The notes under the pieces were generated by a model that searched no databases, had not been told where the DNA came from, and saw nothing but the letters and a program-made list of their open reading frames with translations. Of a stretch of 64,000 nucleotides of DNA, positions 27,572 through 35,891 are shown piece after piece. The stretch's first letter is position 1, and each line of letters starts with the position of its first letter. The stretch comes from Pseudomonadota bacterium. GTDB lineage: Bacteria; Pseudomonadota; Gammaproteobacteria; Burkholderiales; Burkholderiaceae_C. The stretch is taken from contig JAFEEG010000006.1 in the NCBI GenBank assembly GCA_018241225.1, forward strand, positions 88,838-152,837, in the 5' to 3' direction. Position numbers and translations under genes: made by a program.

Positions 27572-28012
27572 CTACTGGCGGATGCTCACGATGGTGGCCT
27601 GCATGAGCGCAATGGTCTTGCCCTCGGCCACGCCCGGCGCAAAGGCCAGTACTTCGCCCGTGCACACGGAAAGCGTCTTGCCCGCGCTCTGCACCCGGCC
27701 AATGGCCAGGAACCGTTCGCCCAGCGCGGGCCGCATGAAGTTGATCTTGAATTCGGCCGTCACCACGTCGTCGCCGGCGGCCGCGCGGGTCAGCGCCGCG
27801 TAGCCGCAGGCGCTGTCGACGATGCTGGTGATGGCGCCGGCATGCACGTAGCCGCGCTGCTGCGACAGGCCGCGCGAAAAGGGCAGCTCGATGTGCACCT
27901 CGCCAGGGGCCACGTGCACCAGCCGCGCGCCCAGGGTCGTCATGAGACCCTGCGTGTCGAAGCTCGCGCCTACGCGCTGGAGCAGCCCGGCCGTGTCCTG
28001 CGTCATGGCCAC
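27572..28012 (-). CDS. PaaI-family hotdog thioesterase
   Basis: A 146-residue single-hotdog acyl-CoA thioesterase. It shows GEVHIELPFSRGLSQQRGYVHAGAITSIVDSACGYAAL, where the HAGAITSIVDSA helix carries the catalytic acidic residue, and TAEFKINFMRPALGERFLAIGRV. Such enzymes rescue CoA from stalled acyl-CoA intermediates. It lies 10 bp after liuA and 60 bp before the acyl-CoA synthetase, so the three probably form one transcript from the liuA promoter. Confidence 0.9.
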   Translation of the reverse strand: MAMTQDTAGLLQRVGASFDTQGLMTTLGARLVHVAPGEVHIELPFSRGLSQQRGYVHAGAITSIVDSACGYAALTRAAAGDDVVTAEFKINFMRPALGERFLAIGRVQSAGKTLSVCTGEVLAFAPGVAEGKTIALMQATIVSIRQ

Positions 28013-28022
28013 CGCCTTGGCC

Positions 28023-29195
28023 TCAGGCGGTTTCGTTGAACAGCTCTCGGCCGATCAGCATGCGGCGCACTTCGCTGGTGCCCGCGCCGATTTCGTAGAG
28101 CTTGGCGTCGCGCCACAGGCGCTCCACCGGAAACTCCTTGGTGTAGCCCACGCCGCCCAGCGTCTGGATGGCTTCGCCGGCCATCCAGGTGGCCTTCTCG
28201 GCCGAGTACAGGATGGCGCCGGCCGCGTCCTTGCGGAAGGTGCGCGCATGGTCGTTGCGGTCGCAGGCCTTGCCCACGGCGTACACGTAGGCGCGGGTGG
28301 CCTGCCAGGTGCTGTACATGTCGGCGATCTTGCCCTGCATGAGCTGGAACTCGCCGATGCTCTGGCCGAACTGCTTGCGCTCGTGCACGTACGGAATCAC
28401 CGCGTCCATGCAGGCGGCCATGATGCCCAGCGGGCCGCCGGAGAGCACTGCGCGCTCGTAGTCCAGGCCGCTCATCAGCACCTTGGCGCCGTTGCCTTCG
28501 CCGCCCAGGATGTTTTCTTCGGGCACTTCGCAGTTGTCGAAGAACAGCGGGAAGGTGTTGGAGCCGCGCATGCCCAGCTTGTCCAGCTTGGTGCCGGCCG
28601 AGAAGCCCTTGAAGTTCTTCTCGACGATGAAGGCCGTCATGCCGCGCGCGCCCATCTCGGGCTCGGTCTTGGCGTAGATGACCAGCGTGTCGGCGTCGCC
28701 GCCATTGGTGATCCACATCTTGGAGCCGTTGAGCACGTAGTAGCCGTTCTTCTTCTCGGCCTTGAGCTTCATGCTCACCACGTCGGAGCCGGCGTTGGGC
28801 TCGCTCATGGCCAGCGCGCCCACGTGCTCGCCGCTCACCAGCTTGGGCAGGTACTTCTTCTTCTGCGCTTCGGAGCCGTTGCGGTGGATCTGGTTGACGC
28901 ACAGGTTGGAGTGCGCGCCGTAGGACAGGCCCACGGATGCGGAGGCGCGCGAGACTTCCTCCATGGCCACGATGTGCGCCAGGTAGCCCAGTTGCGTGCC
29001 GCCGTACTCTTCCTTCACCGTCATGCCGTGCAGGCCCAGGTCGCCCAGCTTTTTCCACAGGTCGTGCGGGAAGAGGTTGTCGCGGTCCACCTCGGCGGCG
29101 CGCGGCGCGATCTCGGCCTGCGCAAAGTCGCGGATGGCATCGCGCAGGGAATCGATGGTGTCGCCCAGGTCGAAGTTCAGGCCGGGATCGTGCAT
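28023..29195 (-). CDS. liuA: Isovaleryl-CoA dehydrogenase (LiuA)
   Basis: FAD-dependent oxidation of isovaleryl-CoA to 3-methylcrotonyl-CoA, passing electrons to ETF. The 390-residue protein carries the acyl-CoA dehydrogenase signatures [18 protein letters not shown] and [19 protein letters not shown], then [21 protein letters not shown] and the C-terminal [46 protein letters not shown] near residue 95 and the glutamate in GLDYER fit the isovaleryl subgroup. ATG 29193-29195 gives [15 protein letters not shown], the conserved start. The divergent AraC-type gene begins 110 bp away, with direct repeats between them. Confidence 0.95.
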   Translation of the reverse strand: MHDPGLNFDLGDTIDSLRDAIRDFAQAEIAPRAAEVDRDNLFPHDLWKKLGDLGLHGMTVKEEYGGTQLGYLAHIVAMEEVSRASASVGLSYGAHSNLCVNQIHRNGSEAQKKKYLPKLVSGEHVGALAMSEPNAGSDVVSMKLKAEKKNGYYVLNGSKMWITNGGDADTLVIYAKTEPEMGARGMTAFIVEKNFKGFSAGTKLDKLGMRGSNTFPLFFDNCEVPEENILGGEGNGAKVLMSGLDYERAVLSGGPLGIMAACMDAVIPYVHERKQFGQSIGEFQLMQGKIADMYSTWQATRAYVYAVGKACDRNDHARTFRKDAAGAILYSAEKATWMAGEAIQTLGGVGYTKEFPVERLWRDAKLYEIGAGTSEVRRMLIGRELFNETA

Positions 29196-29237
29196 GGGGT
29201 TGTCTCCTTCAGATAAGCCGCAGCTTACGCCCAGCCT

Positions 29238-29276
29238 TGGCGCAAATGGCGCCACAATGGTTGCAAATTACGCCAC
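29238..29276. promoter_or_regulatory. Candidate operator between liuA and the AraC-type regulator
   Basis: GCAAATnnCGCCAC occurs twice, at 29242-29255 and 29263-29276, exactly 21 bp apart (two helical turns). This is the layout expected for an AraC-family protein binding two direct half-sites. The first copy also lies inside a perfect inverted repeat, TGGCGC-AAATG-GCGCCA (29238-29254). The position between divergent genes supports a regulatory role. Confidence 0.6.
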
Positions 29277-29305
29277 CCCTGACCGACCGCGCTGGTCCGC
29301 ATCTC

Positions 29306-30373
29306 ATGCCCCCGACCCCCTCCCGCAGCGCCCGCGCCGCCACGCCAATGGCCTTCGTGCAGGCGATCGTTCGCGCCTACGCCCTGTACGGCAAGAATCC
29401 CGGCGCGGCCCTGGCAGCGGCACAGATCGCGCCGCGAGAGCTCGTCAATCGACAGGCCCGGGTCACGGCAGCACAGTTCGAGGCGCTCAACGCCCACGCG
29501 ATGCAGGAGTTGGACGACGAAGCGCTGGGCTGGTTCAGCCGCCGCCTTCCCTGGGGCAGCTACGGCATGCTGTGCCGCGCCTCCATTACCGCGCCCGACC
29601 TGGGCGTGGCCATCAAGCGCTGGTGCCGGCACCACCGGCTGCTGACCGAGGACATCCTGATCTCGCTGCATGTGCACAACGGCGTGGCCACGGTGCGCAT
29701 TGCCGAGCAGCGGCCGCTCCCGCCGCAGCTGCGCGAGTTCTGCCTGGTGTCGTGCCTGCGCTTTCTGCATGGCTATGCCAGCTGGGCCATCGATTCGCGC
29801 GTGAGCCTGCGCGAGGCGAGCTTTCCCTTCGAGGCCCCGCCGCATGCCGACGCCTACCCGCTGCTGTTCTGCGACCGTCTGCAGTTCGGCGCGGCGGCCG
29901 AGGCCAGCTACAGCTTCGACGAGCGCTATCTGCACCTGCCCCTGCAGCGCGACGAGCGGGCCTTGCGCAGCATGCTGCGGCGCGCCCTGCCCCTGACCGT
30001 GCTGCAGTACCGGCGCGACCGCCTGCTGGGCCAGCGGGTGCGTGAGCTGCTGCGAACCCGACCCCAGGAAGCCGGCAACGCGTCGGCCCTGGCCGCGCTG
30101 CTCAACAGCTCGACGCGCACCCTGCACCGGCAACTCAAGGACGAAGGCACCTCGCTGCAGGCGATCAAGGACGAGGTGCGGCGCGAGCAGGCGACGCAGC
30201 AGCTGCGCCGGGGCAACAAGCCGATCAAGCAGGTGGCCCTGGCCGCTGGTTTTCGCAACGAGAAGAGTTTTGCCCGGGCCTTCAGGCAATGGACGGGCGT
30301 GTCGCCAGGCGAGTTCCGGCGAGGCGAAGCGGGCGATGGGAACGACAAGGGAGACAAAGGCCTACAAGACTGA
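29306..30373 (+). CDS. AraC-family transcriptional regulator
   Basis: A 355-residue regulator. The N-terminal half (about residues 20-200) resembles the arabinose-binding-like ligand domain of the PF12625 type (QIAPRELVNRQARVTAAQFEALN..., WGSYGMLCRASITAPDLGVAIKRWCRHH). The C-terminal ~100 residues form two helix-turn-helix motifs: SALAALLNSSTRTLHRQLKDEGTS and KQVALAAGFRNEKSFARAFRQWTGVSPGEFR. It is divergent from liuA, so control of isovalerate/leucine use is likely, although most described liu regulators are MerR- or TetR-type. The start is the ATG at 29306; a second ATG at 29348 would remove 14 residues. Confidence 0.92.
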   Translation: MPPTPSRSARAATPMAFVQAIVRAYALYGKNPGAALAAAQIAPRELVNRQARVTAAQFEALNAHAMQELDDEALGWFSRRLPWGSYGMLCRASITAPDLGVAIKRWCRHHRLLTEDILISLHVHNGVATVRIAEQRPLPPQLREFCLVSCLRFLHGYASWAIDSRVSLREASFPFEAPPHADAYPLLFCDRLQFGAAAEASYSFDERYLHLPLQRDERALRSMLRRALPLTVLQYRRDRLLGQRVRELLRTRPQEAGNASALAALLNSSTRTLHRQLKDEGTSLQAIKDEVRREQATQQLRRGNKPIKQVALAAGFRNEKSFARAFRQWTGVSPGEFRRGEAGDGNDKGDKGLQD

Positions 30374-30529
30374 GCCCGCAAGTCGGCCGGCCCCTACACG
30401 AAGAAGGACTGGTCTCGCACAACGCAGGCGGCCTGGCGCGAGGGGCGCTCGCGCAGTCGGCCTACGCGCCAAAACCCTGCCCTGCGCAAAATTGTGGATC
30501 AGTTCCTTCGTATGTGCGCTGTGTCCAAG

Positions 30530-30964
30530 ATGTCCCTAGTCACCATCCTCGTCGAAGACAACCCGGCCATCCGCGAGAACCTGCTGGCGGCCATGGACGA
30601 GCTGACCGACCTGGAAGTGGTGGCCACCGCCGAGACTGCATCGCAGGCCGCCTCAGCCCTCAGTGCCTATGGCGAGAGCTGGGAGTTGGCCGTGGTCGAC
30701 CTCTTTCTCAAGCAAGGCTCGGGCCTGACGGTGCTCAAGGCGTGCCAGGGGCGCTCGCCAACCCGCCATGTCCTGGTGCTCACCAACTATCCGACTCCCG
30801 AGATCCGCAAGCGCTGCCTGGCACTGGGCGCCGACGGCGTGTTCGACAAGTCCACCGAGCTGGAAGCGTTCTTCGACCGGTGCAACGCCTACGCCAAGGA
30901 ATCCAACCATCTGCACCGTGGCCAGGCCGGCAGCACGCAGGCGATGACGCCCAGGACGTTCTGA
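30530..30964 (+). CDS. Single-domain response regulator (receiver)
   Basis: A 144-residue receiver protein without an output domain. VTILVEDNPAIRENL supplies the acidic pair, WELAVVDLFLKQGSGL the phospho-acceptor aspartate, VLVLTNYPTPE the switch threonine and DGVFDKSTELEAF the conserved lysine. The ~25 residues after the receiver are polar and show no DNA-binding helix. It may relay a signal to a partner protein; a hybrid kinase gene 1.2 kb away on the other strand is a candidate partner. The start is ATG 30530; in-frame ATGs at 30494 and 30512 are possible but add no domain residues. Confidence 0.88.
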   Translation: MSLVTILVEDNPAIRENLLAAMDELTDLEVVATAETASQAASALSAYGESWELAVVDLFLKQGSGLTVLKACQGRSPTRHVLVLTNYPTPEIRKRCLALGADGVFDKSTELEAFFDRCNAYAKESNHLHRGQAGSTQAMTPRTF

Positions 30965-30976
30965 GGACTTGCCCCC

Positions 30977-31690
30977 TCAGGCGCTTCCGGCGGCACCCAG
31001 GGTGTGCGAGCCATGCCCGGCCAGCACGGCCGGCAGCTGCGCCATGTCCACGAAGACCTGCGCCACACCCACGGCGCGCAGGGCCGCCGCGCTGCTGTGC
31101 GACAGGCCCCCCGGGCTGTAGCCGAACACGGTGGCTCCGGCGGCAATGCCGGCGCGCGCCCCCGTCACCGTGTCTTCCACCACCGCACAGCGCCTGGGGT
31201 CGACGCCCAGGGCGCGCGCTGCCGCCAGGTACACGTCCGGGAAGGGCTTGGAGCGTGGCGTCTCGTGGCCGCTGAAGATGCGGTTCTGGAAATACGGTGC
31301 CAGGCCCACCTTGGCCAGCTGCAGCTCGACCTTGATGCGATCGGCGCCCGAGGCACAGGCGATGTGCCCGCCCAGTTGTGCATGCACCGCATGCACCGCC
31401 GCCAGCGCGCCGGGCACCACCTGCAGCTCGCGGTCGAGCGCCTCGTTGCGCCGCTCGCGAAAGGAGGCCAGCCACTCGGCCGTCAGGCTCTGGCCGGTGC
31501 GCGCCTCGATCTGCGGCGCCTCGTCCTTGACCGCCTTGCCGACAAAGGTGGCCATGCACTCCTCCAGGGTCATGACCCAGCCCAGCTCTTCGAGCATGTC
31601 GCGCAGCACGCGGTTGGTGATGGGTTCGGAATCGACCAGCACGCCGTCGCAGTCGAACAGCACGGCATCGAAAGGCAGGGAAGCACTCAT
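30977..31690 (-). CDS. HAD-superfamily phosphatase (beta-phosphoglucomutase/GPH-like)
   Basis: A 237-residue HAD subfamily IA hydrolase. Motif I is FDAVLFDCDGVLVDSEPITN, motif II lies in HIACASGADRIKVELQL, the lysine motif in ETPRSKPFPDVYLAAARALG and motif IV in RRCAVVEDTVTGARAGIAAG. The helical cap between motifs I and II is of the phosphoglucomutase/pseudouridine-phosphatase size. Substrates of this group are small sugar or glycolate phosphates; which one cannot be said. It ends only 12 bp from the convergent response regulator. Confidence 0.9.
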   Translation of the reverse strand: MSASLPFDAVLFDCDGVLVDSEPITNRVLRDMLEELGWVMTLEECMATFVGKAVKDEAPQIEARTGQSLTAEWLASFRERRNEALDRELQVVPGALAAVHAVHAQLGGHIACASGADRIKVELQLAKVGLAPYFQNRIFSGHETPRSKPFPDVYLAAARALGVDPRRCAVVEDTVTGARAGIAAGATVFGYSPGGLSHSSAAALRAVGVAQVFVDMAQLPAVLAGHGSHTLGAAGSA

Positions 31691-31732
31691 GGGGAGGGAA
31701 GGTGAAAGAAGAAACGCCGGCTGGCTTCACAT

Positions 31733-32167
31733 TCAGCCACCGGCGGCATCCACATAGTACCAACGCCATGTGCCGGCCTCGTCGGGCTCGCGCACGAAGC
31801 GGCTCTTCTCGTGCAGGCGGCTGGCGCGTCCGCCCGCGTCGCGCATGCGCGCCACGAACTCGACCTGGGCGTGGGTGTCGTCCTGGCGCGTGTGCGAGCG
31901 CACCTCCAGGCCCAGCCAGCGGACGCCGGGCTCGAAGTCGAGCTGCGACGGGCGCTGGCCCGGATGCCAGGTGGCCCGCAGGTAGGGCGCGTTCTCGAGC
32001 ACGAAGGCGCTGTAGCGCGAGCGCATGAGCGATTCGGCGTCGGGCGCGGGCATGGCGTCGAAGTGGTCGAGGTAGCGGCCGCAGCACTGGCCATGCGCCA
32101 ACGCCCGGCCCTTTGCGTCGACTCGGCCGCACGGGCATGGCCCGCGCTTGGGTTCAGCGGAAGACAT
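31733..32167 (-). CDS. YchJ/UPF0225 family SEC-C motif protein
   Basis: A 144-residue protein with a cysteine-rich N-terminus, GPCPCGRVDAKGRALAHGQCCGRYL, the zinc-binding SEC-C type, followed by the NTF2-like YchJ domain: ESLMRSRYSAFVLENAPYLRATWHPGQRP and FVARMRDAGGRASRLHEKSRFVRE, ending WRWYYVDAAGG. Family function is unknown. It lies 17 bp downstream of the hybrid kinase gene on the same strand and 42 bp upstream of the HAD gene, so kinase-ychJ-HAD may be one transcript. Confidence 0.92.
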   Translation of the reverse strand: MSSAEPKRGPCPCGRVDAKGRALAHGQCCGRYLDHFDAMPAPDAESLMRSRYSAFVLENAPYLRATWHPGQRPSQLDFEPGVRWLGLEVRSHTRQDDTHAQVEFVARMRDAGGRASRLHEKSRFVREPDEAGTWRWYYVDAAGG

Positions 32168-32184
32168 TGCGCGCGCCCCCTTGT

Positions 32185-33972
32185 CTATGCTGCAGCAGCG
32201 CCGCCGGCCAGTGCGGCACGCAGCGCCCGCGCATCGGCCGGCTTGTACAGAAGCGGGAAACCCGCCAGCTCGACCTCGGTGCGGTGCGCCGTGTCGGTCT
32301 CGCCGGTGAGGATGACCACCTGCCGCACCTTGCCCACCGCGTGCAGCGCCTGCGCCGCCGCCAGGCCCGACAGGCCGCTGCCCAGGCGCAGGTCGCCCAG
32401 CAGCACGTCGAAGTCACCGGGCAGCTGCCAGGCCTCGTGCGGGTGCGCGGCCAGTGCCACCTCATGGCCCCATCCGCGCAGCAGTGCATGCATGGCCAGG
32501 CGCACCGGCTCTTCGTCGTCGAGTACCAGCACGCGCTTGGGCGAGTCATCCGCGTCATCTGCCGCAACATGGGGCTGGGTTGCCGTCGGCTTGGCTGCAC
32601 GGGCTGCAGGCAGGGTCAGGCTGAAGGTGCTGCCGCGCCCGGGCGCCGAACGCAGCTCGATGCGCGAATGCAGCATGCGCGCCATGCTGGCCACCAGCGA
32701 CAGGCCCAGCCCCAGGCCGCGGCTGCGGTCGCGCCCCGGGTTGTCGGCCTGGAAGAAGGGCTCGAAGACCTGTTCGCGCAGCGACTCGGCGATGCCGAGG
32801 CCCGAGTCACGCACTTCGATGCGCCAGGCCTCCTTGCCATCGATATGCCGACGCCGCACGGCCACCAGCACGGTGCCGCGCGGCGTGTACTTGATGGCGT
32901 TGTCCACCAGGTTGGCCAGCAGGCGCGACAGCACCCGCGCATCGGCATGCAACACGGCCTGCGTCGGCGCCAGTCGCAGGCGCAGGCCCTTGGCGGCGGC
33001 GTCGGCCGCAAAGCGCCCTTGCAGCGATTGCAGCAGCGGCGCCAGCGGCACCGCATGCAGCCGCACCTTGGTGCCTTCGCCATCGGCCTGGGCGATGTCC
33101 AGCAGCGCATCGACCGAGGTGCGCAAGGCGTCCACGCTGTCCTGCATGAAGCGCAGCGTCTGCGGCTGCGGCGGCTGCCTGGGGCTGAGCGAAGCCACGA
33201 ACATCGACAGCGCATGCATGGGCTGGCGCAGGTCATGGTTGGCCGCGGCGAAGATGCGCGCGCGCTGCGCGGCCAGCTGCGCCACGTGGTCGAGCTGGCG
33301 CGACAGCGCATCGGCCAGGCGGGCGTTCTCGAAGCCGCTTTCGATGGAGCGCACCAGCAGGCGGTTCTGCTTGCGCGTGTAGTACAGCGTGGCCAGCATC
33401 TGCCACAGCGCCAGGACGCCCATGAGCGTGGGCAGCGGATCGCCCTCCAGCAGCAGGCGGGCCGACAGGCTCAGGTAGCACGGCACGGTGAACAGCACCG
33501 CGGCGCGCCACCACTGCGCAATCGCCGCAGCCGAGGCGCTGGTCATGGTGCTGACGAAGAAGTACATCAGCAAGATGAGCGGCAGGCTGTCGCCAGGAAA
33601 GAACAGCCACGGCGCCAGCGCCCACACCACGCCCGGAAAGAGCATGCGCGTTTCCAGCCGGCGCCGGATCTCGAAGGCCTGTTCCACCCGATAGCCCTTG
33701 GGCTGCTCGCGGTGCAGGTGGAAATACATGTGCAGCTGCATGCCATGCACCAGCGCTGCCCATGCCAGCGCGCCCTTGTCGCCGGTCAGGACCAGGAAGG
33801 TGATCCAGAAGATGGCGGCCGTGAAGGCGGCACTGAACGGGGTGTCGCGCGTGTCGAGCACGTAGGTGCGCGCCAGCGTCTGGTCGACCAGCGGGTTGGC
33901 GTGCGGGGTGTCGGCCCAGATCCGGCGAAGCGCGGCAAGGGGCCCGGGCAATTCGGCGGTGGCTTCAGGCAT
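32185..33972 (-). CDS. Hybrid sensor histidine kinase/response regulator, membrane-bound
   Basis: A 595-residue hybrid kinase. About residues 45-200 hold roughly five to six hydrophobic segments and no large periplasmic domain, so sensing is probably within the membrane or cytoplasmic. The dimerisation helix carries FAAANHDLRQPMHALSMFV with the phosphorylated histidine near residue 248. The ATP-binding domain has VDNAIKYTPRG (N box), RDSGLGIAESL (G1) and RSRGLGLGLSLVA (G2). The receiver starts RVLVLDDEEPVRLAM with the acceptor Asp in VLLGDLRLGSGL. The family is common in Comamonadaceae; the signal is unknown. It is divergent from the carboxypeptidase gene. Confidence 0.92.
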   Translation of the reverse strand: MPEATAELPGPLAALRRIWADTPHANPLVDQTLARTYVLDTRDTPFSAAFTAAIFWITFLVLTGDKGALAWAALVHGMQLHMYFHLHREQPKGYRVEQAFEIRRRLETRMLFPGVVWALAPWLFFPGDSLPLILLMYFFVSTMTSASAAAIAQWWRAAVLFTVPCYLSLSARLLLEGDPLPTLMGVLALWQMLATLYYTRKQNRLLVRSIESGFENARLADALSRQLDHVAQLAAQRARIFAAANHDLRQPMHALSMFVASLSPRQPPQPQTLRFMQDSVDALRTSVDALLDIAQADGEGTKVRLHAVPLAPLLQSLQGRFAADAAAKGLRLRLAPTQAVLHADARVLSRLLANLVDNAIKYTPRGTVLVAVRRRHIDGKEAWRIEVRDSGLGIAESLREQVFEPFFQADNPGRDRSRGLGLGLSLVASMARMLHSRIELRSAPGRGSTFSLTLPAARAAKPTATQPHVAADDADDSPKRVLVLDDEEPVRLAMHALLRGWGHEVALAAHPHEAWQLPGDFDVLLGDLRLGSGLSGLAAAQALHAVGKVRQVVILTGETDTAHRTEVELAGFPLLYKPADARALRAALAGGAAAA

Positions 33973-34099
33973 GGGGCAGCGTCATTGTGCACAAGGCGTG
34001 CCGGGGCTGAACTTGCGCCGTGTTTTCCGATCCTCCAGTGCGCAAACCCAAAATCCGGCGATTGATCCGCGACAATTGACCCTCTGCCCCTGAACGCCC

Positions 34100-35338
34100 A
34101 TGCATTTCAAGACTTTCTCCATTCTTCCGGTCGCCCTGGCAATTGCCGCGGGCGCACTGGCTCCCAGCACGGTGTCCTTCGCCACCACCAAGGCACCCAA
34201 GCACGTCACCCAGAAGAAGGCCCCGGCCGAAACTGCACCCGCACCCGTGGCCGGGCAGACCGCCGTGGCCACCGGCGCACCGGCGCTGGCGGCCAAGGCC
34301 TGGCTGCTGATGGACTTCGACTCCGGTGAAGTGCTGGCCTCGGCCAACCCCGACGAGCCGCTGCCGCCCGCATCGCTCACCAAGATGATGACCAGCTTCC
34401 TGGTCGAGCAGGCCCTGCGCTCGGGCAAGCTCAAGAAGGACGAGCTGGTCTCGGTCAGCCAGAACGCCTGGTGCCGCGGCTCGAGCACCGAGTCGTGCAT
34501 GTACCTGCCGCTCAACAGCCAGGCCACGGTGATCGACATCCTGCGCGGCATCATCATCCAGTCGGGCAACGACGCGTCCAAGGCCATCGCCGAACACATG
34601 GCCGGCTCCGAGGAGGGCTTTGCCAAGCTCATGAACGCCGAAGCCCAGCGCCTGGGCATGACGCACACGCACTTCATGAACGCCACGGGCCTGCCCGACC
34701 CGGATCACAAGGCCTCGGCACGCGACCTCGCCATCCTGGCGCGCGCCATCATCCGCGACAGCTCGGAGTACTACCCGATCTACGCGGAACGCGACTTCAC
34801 CTACAACAAGATCAAGCAGGGCAACCGCAACGCCCTGCTCTACACCGACCCGACGGTGGACGGCCTGAAGACCGGCCACACCAACGATGCGGGCTTCTGC
34901 CTGGTCACCTCGTCCAAGCGCAACGGCATGCGCCTGATCACGGTGATCCTCAACACCAACAGCATGCAGGCGCGCGCCGACCAGACGCGCACGCTGCTGG
35001 GCTGGGGCTTTGCCAACTTCGAGAAGGCCACGCCCATCCAGCCCACCGCGGTTGTCGCAACGCCCAAGGTCAGCTTCGGCAAGGCCGACACGGTGGCGGC
35101 AGGCCTGGGCGCGCCCTGGTCGGTCACCGTGCCGCGCGGCCAGGAGGTCAAGACCTCGGTGCAGATCAACCCCAACCTGGAAGCACCGGTGGCCAAGGGC
35201 GCGGTCATCGGCAAGGTGGTGGCCGAGTCCAACGGCAAGCCGGTGGGCGAAGCGCCGCTGGTGGCCCAGGCCGAAGTGGAACGCTCGGGCTGGCTGCTGC
35301 GCATCTGGCAGCACATCCTCAAGCTTTTTGGTAAGTAA
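34100..35338 (+). CDS. dacC: D-alanyl-D-alanine carboxypeptidase (PBP5/6-like, peptidase S11)
   Basis: Removes the terminal D-Ala from peptidoglycan pentapeptides. The 412-residue protein has an N-terminal signal (MHFKTFSILPVALAIAAGAL), a basic/Ala-rich linker, then the three penicillin-binding motifs: SLTK (in LPPASLTKMMTSFLV), SGN (in IIQSGNDASKAIA) and KTG (in VDGLKTGHTNDAGFC). A PBP5-type C-terminal domain follows from about residue 300. The last 20 residues (SGWLLRIWQHILKLFGK) form an amphipathic membrane anchor, as in DacA/DacC. A strong hairpin follows six bases after the stop. Naming dacA versus dacC is uncertain. Confidence 0.93.
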   Translation: MHFKTFSILPVALAIAAGALAPSTVSFATTKAPKHVTQKKAPAETAPAPVAGQTAVATGAPALAAKAWLLMDFDSGEVLASANPDEPLPPASLTKMMTSFLVEQALRSGKLKKDELVSVSQNAWCRGSSTESCMYLPLNSQATVIDILRGIIIQSGNDASKAIAEHMAGSEEGFAKLMNAEAQRLGMTHTHFMNATGLPDPDHKASARDLAILARAIIRDSSEYYPIYAERDFTYNKIKQGNRNALLYTDPTVDGLKTGHTNDAGFCLVTSSKRNGMRLITVILNTNSMQARADQTRTLLGWGFANFEKATPIQPTAVVATPKVSFGKADTVAAGLGAPWSVTVPRGQEVKTSVQINPNLEAPVAKGAVIGKVVAESNGKPVGEAPLVAQAEVERSGWLLRIWQHILKLFGK

Positions 35339-35343
35339 AAGAA

Positions 35344-35382
35344 ACGGGGGCGAGGCGGAATGGATTCCCGCCTCGCCCCCGT
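35344..35382. terminator. Strong hairpin terminator between convergent genes
   Basis: ACGGGGGCGAGGCGG (35344-35358) pairs perfectly over 15 bp with CCGCCTCGCCCCCGT (35368-35382). On the minus strand the stem is followed by a T-rich run (TTTCTTTTACTT), so it should terminate the DUF3597 transcript, and it probably also stops readthrough from dacC. Confidence 0.85.
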
Positions 35383-35399
35383 GGTGCGCTGACTAGCGA

Positions 35400-35795
35400 T
35401 CAGTCGCGCAGTTCTGCGGGAATCGTGCCGCCGTTGGCCGCAATGCGCGACATGACCTGGCGATGCAGCCAGATGTTCCATGCCGCAGAGCCCGGCTCGT
35501 CGCTGCCCGAGTAGGTGAACTCGGAGGCCAGCTCCTTGCGCGCCGCAAGGCTGCTGTCCAGCCCGACCAGCTTGAGCAGGTCCACGATCGAGCTACGCCA
35601 GTTCAGCGCGCTGGCGCCGGGCATGGCGTCAAGGATGGGCGCCACGTCGCCCAGCGGAATGGCCGGTGGCGGCGCAGCCACCGCAGGCGCGCTTGCGCCA
35701 GCAGCATCGGCAGCAGGCGCCGGCGGTGCGGCAACGACTTCGGCTGCGTTGGCCGAGGGAAAAATCTTCGAGAAAATCTTGCCAAAAAAGCTCAT
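35400..35795 (-). CDS. DUF3597 family protein
   Basis: A 131-residue protein starting MSFFGKIFSKIFPSANA, then a low-complexity Ala/Pro linker (about residues 17-50), then VAPILDAMPGASALNWRSSIVDLLKLVGLDSSLAARKELASEF and AAWNIWLHRQVMSRIAANGGTIPAEL. This is the DUF3597 arrangement, a KfrB/LysM-neighbour type small domain of unknown role. ATG 35793-35795 is chosen because the conserved MSFFGKIFSKIF begins there. It is transcribed alone and ends at a strong terminator. Confidence 0.85.
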   Translation of the reverse strand: MSFFGKIFSKIFPSANAAEVVAAPPAPAADAAGASAPAVAAPPPAIPLGDVAPILDAMPGASALNWRSSIVDLLKLVGLDSSLAARKELASEFTYSGSDEPGSAAWNIWLHRQVMSRIAANGGTIPAELRD

Positions 35796-35891
35796 GTGTA
35801 CTCCCACTTGGTTTGGTTGATTTGCCTTGAATGCGACCGCGGGCTGCGGGCGCAAGCGGCGTTCTAGCACAATCCGTTGACAAATTGGGTG

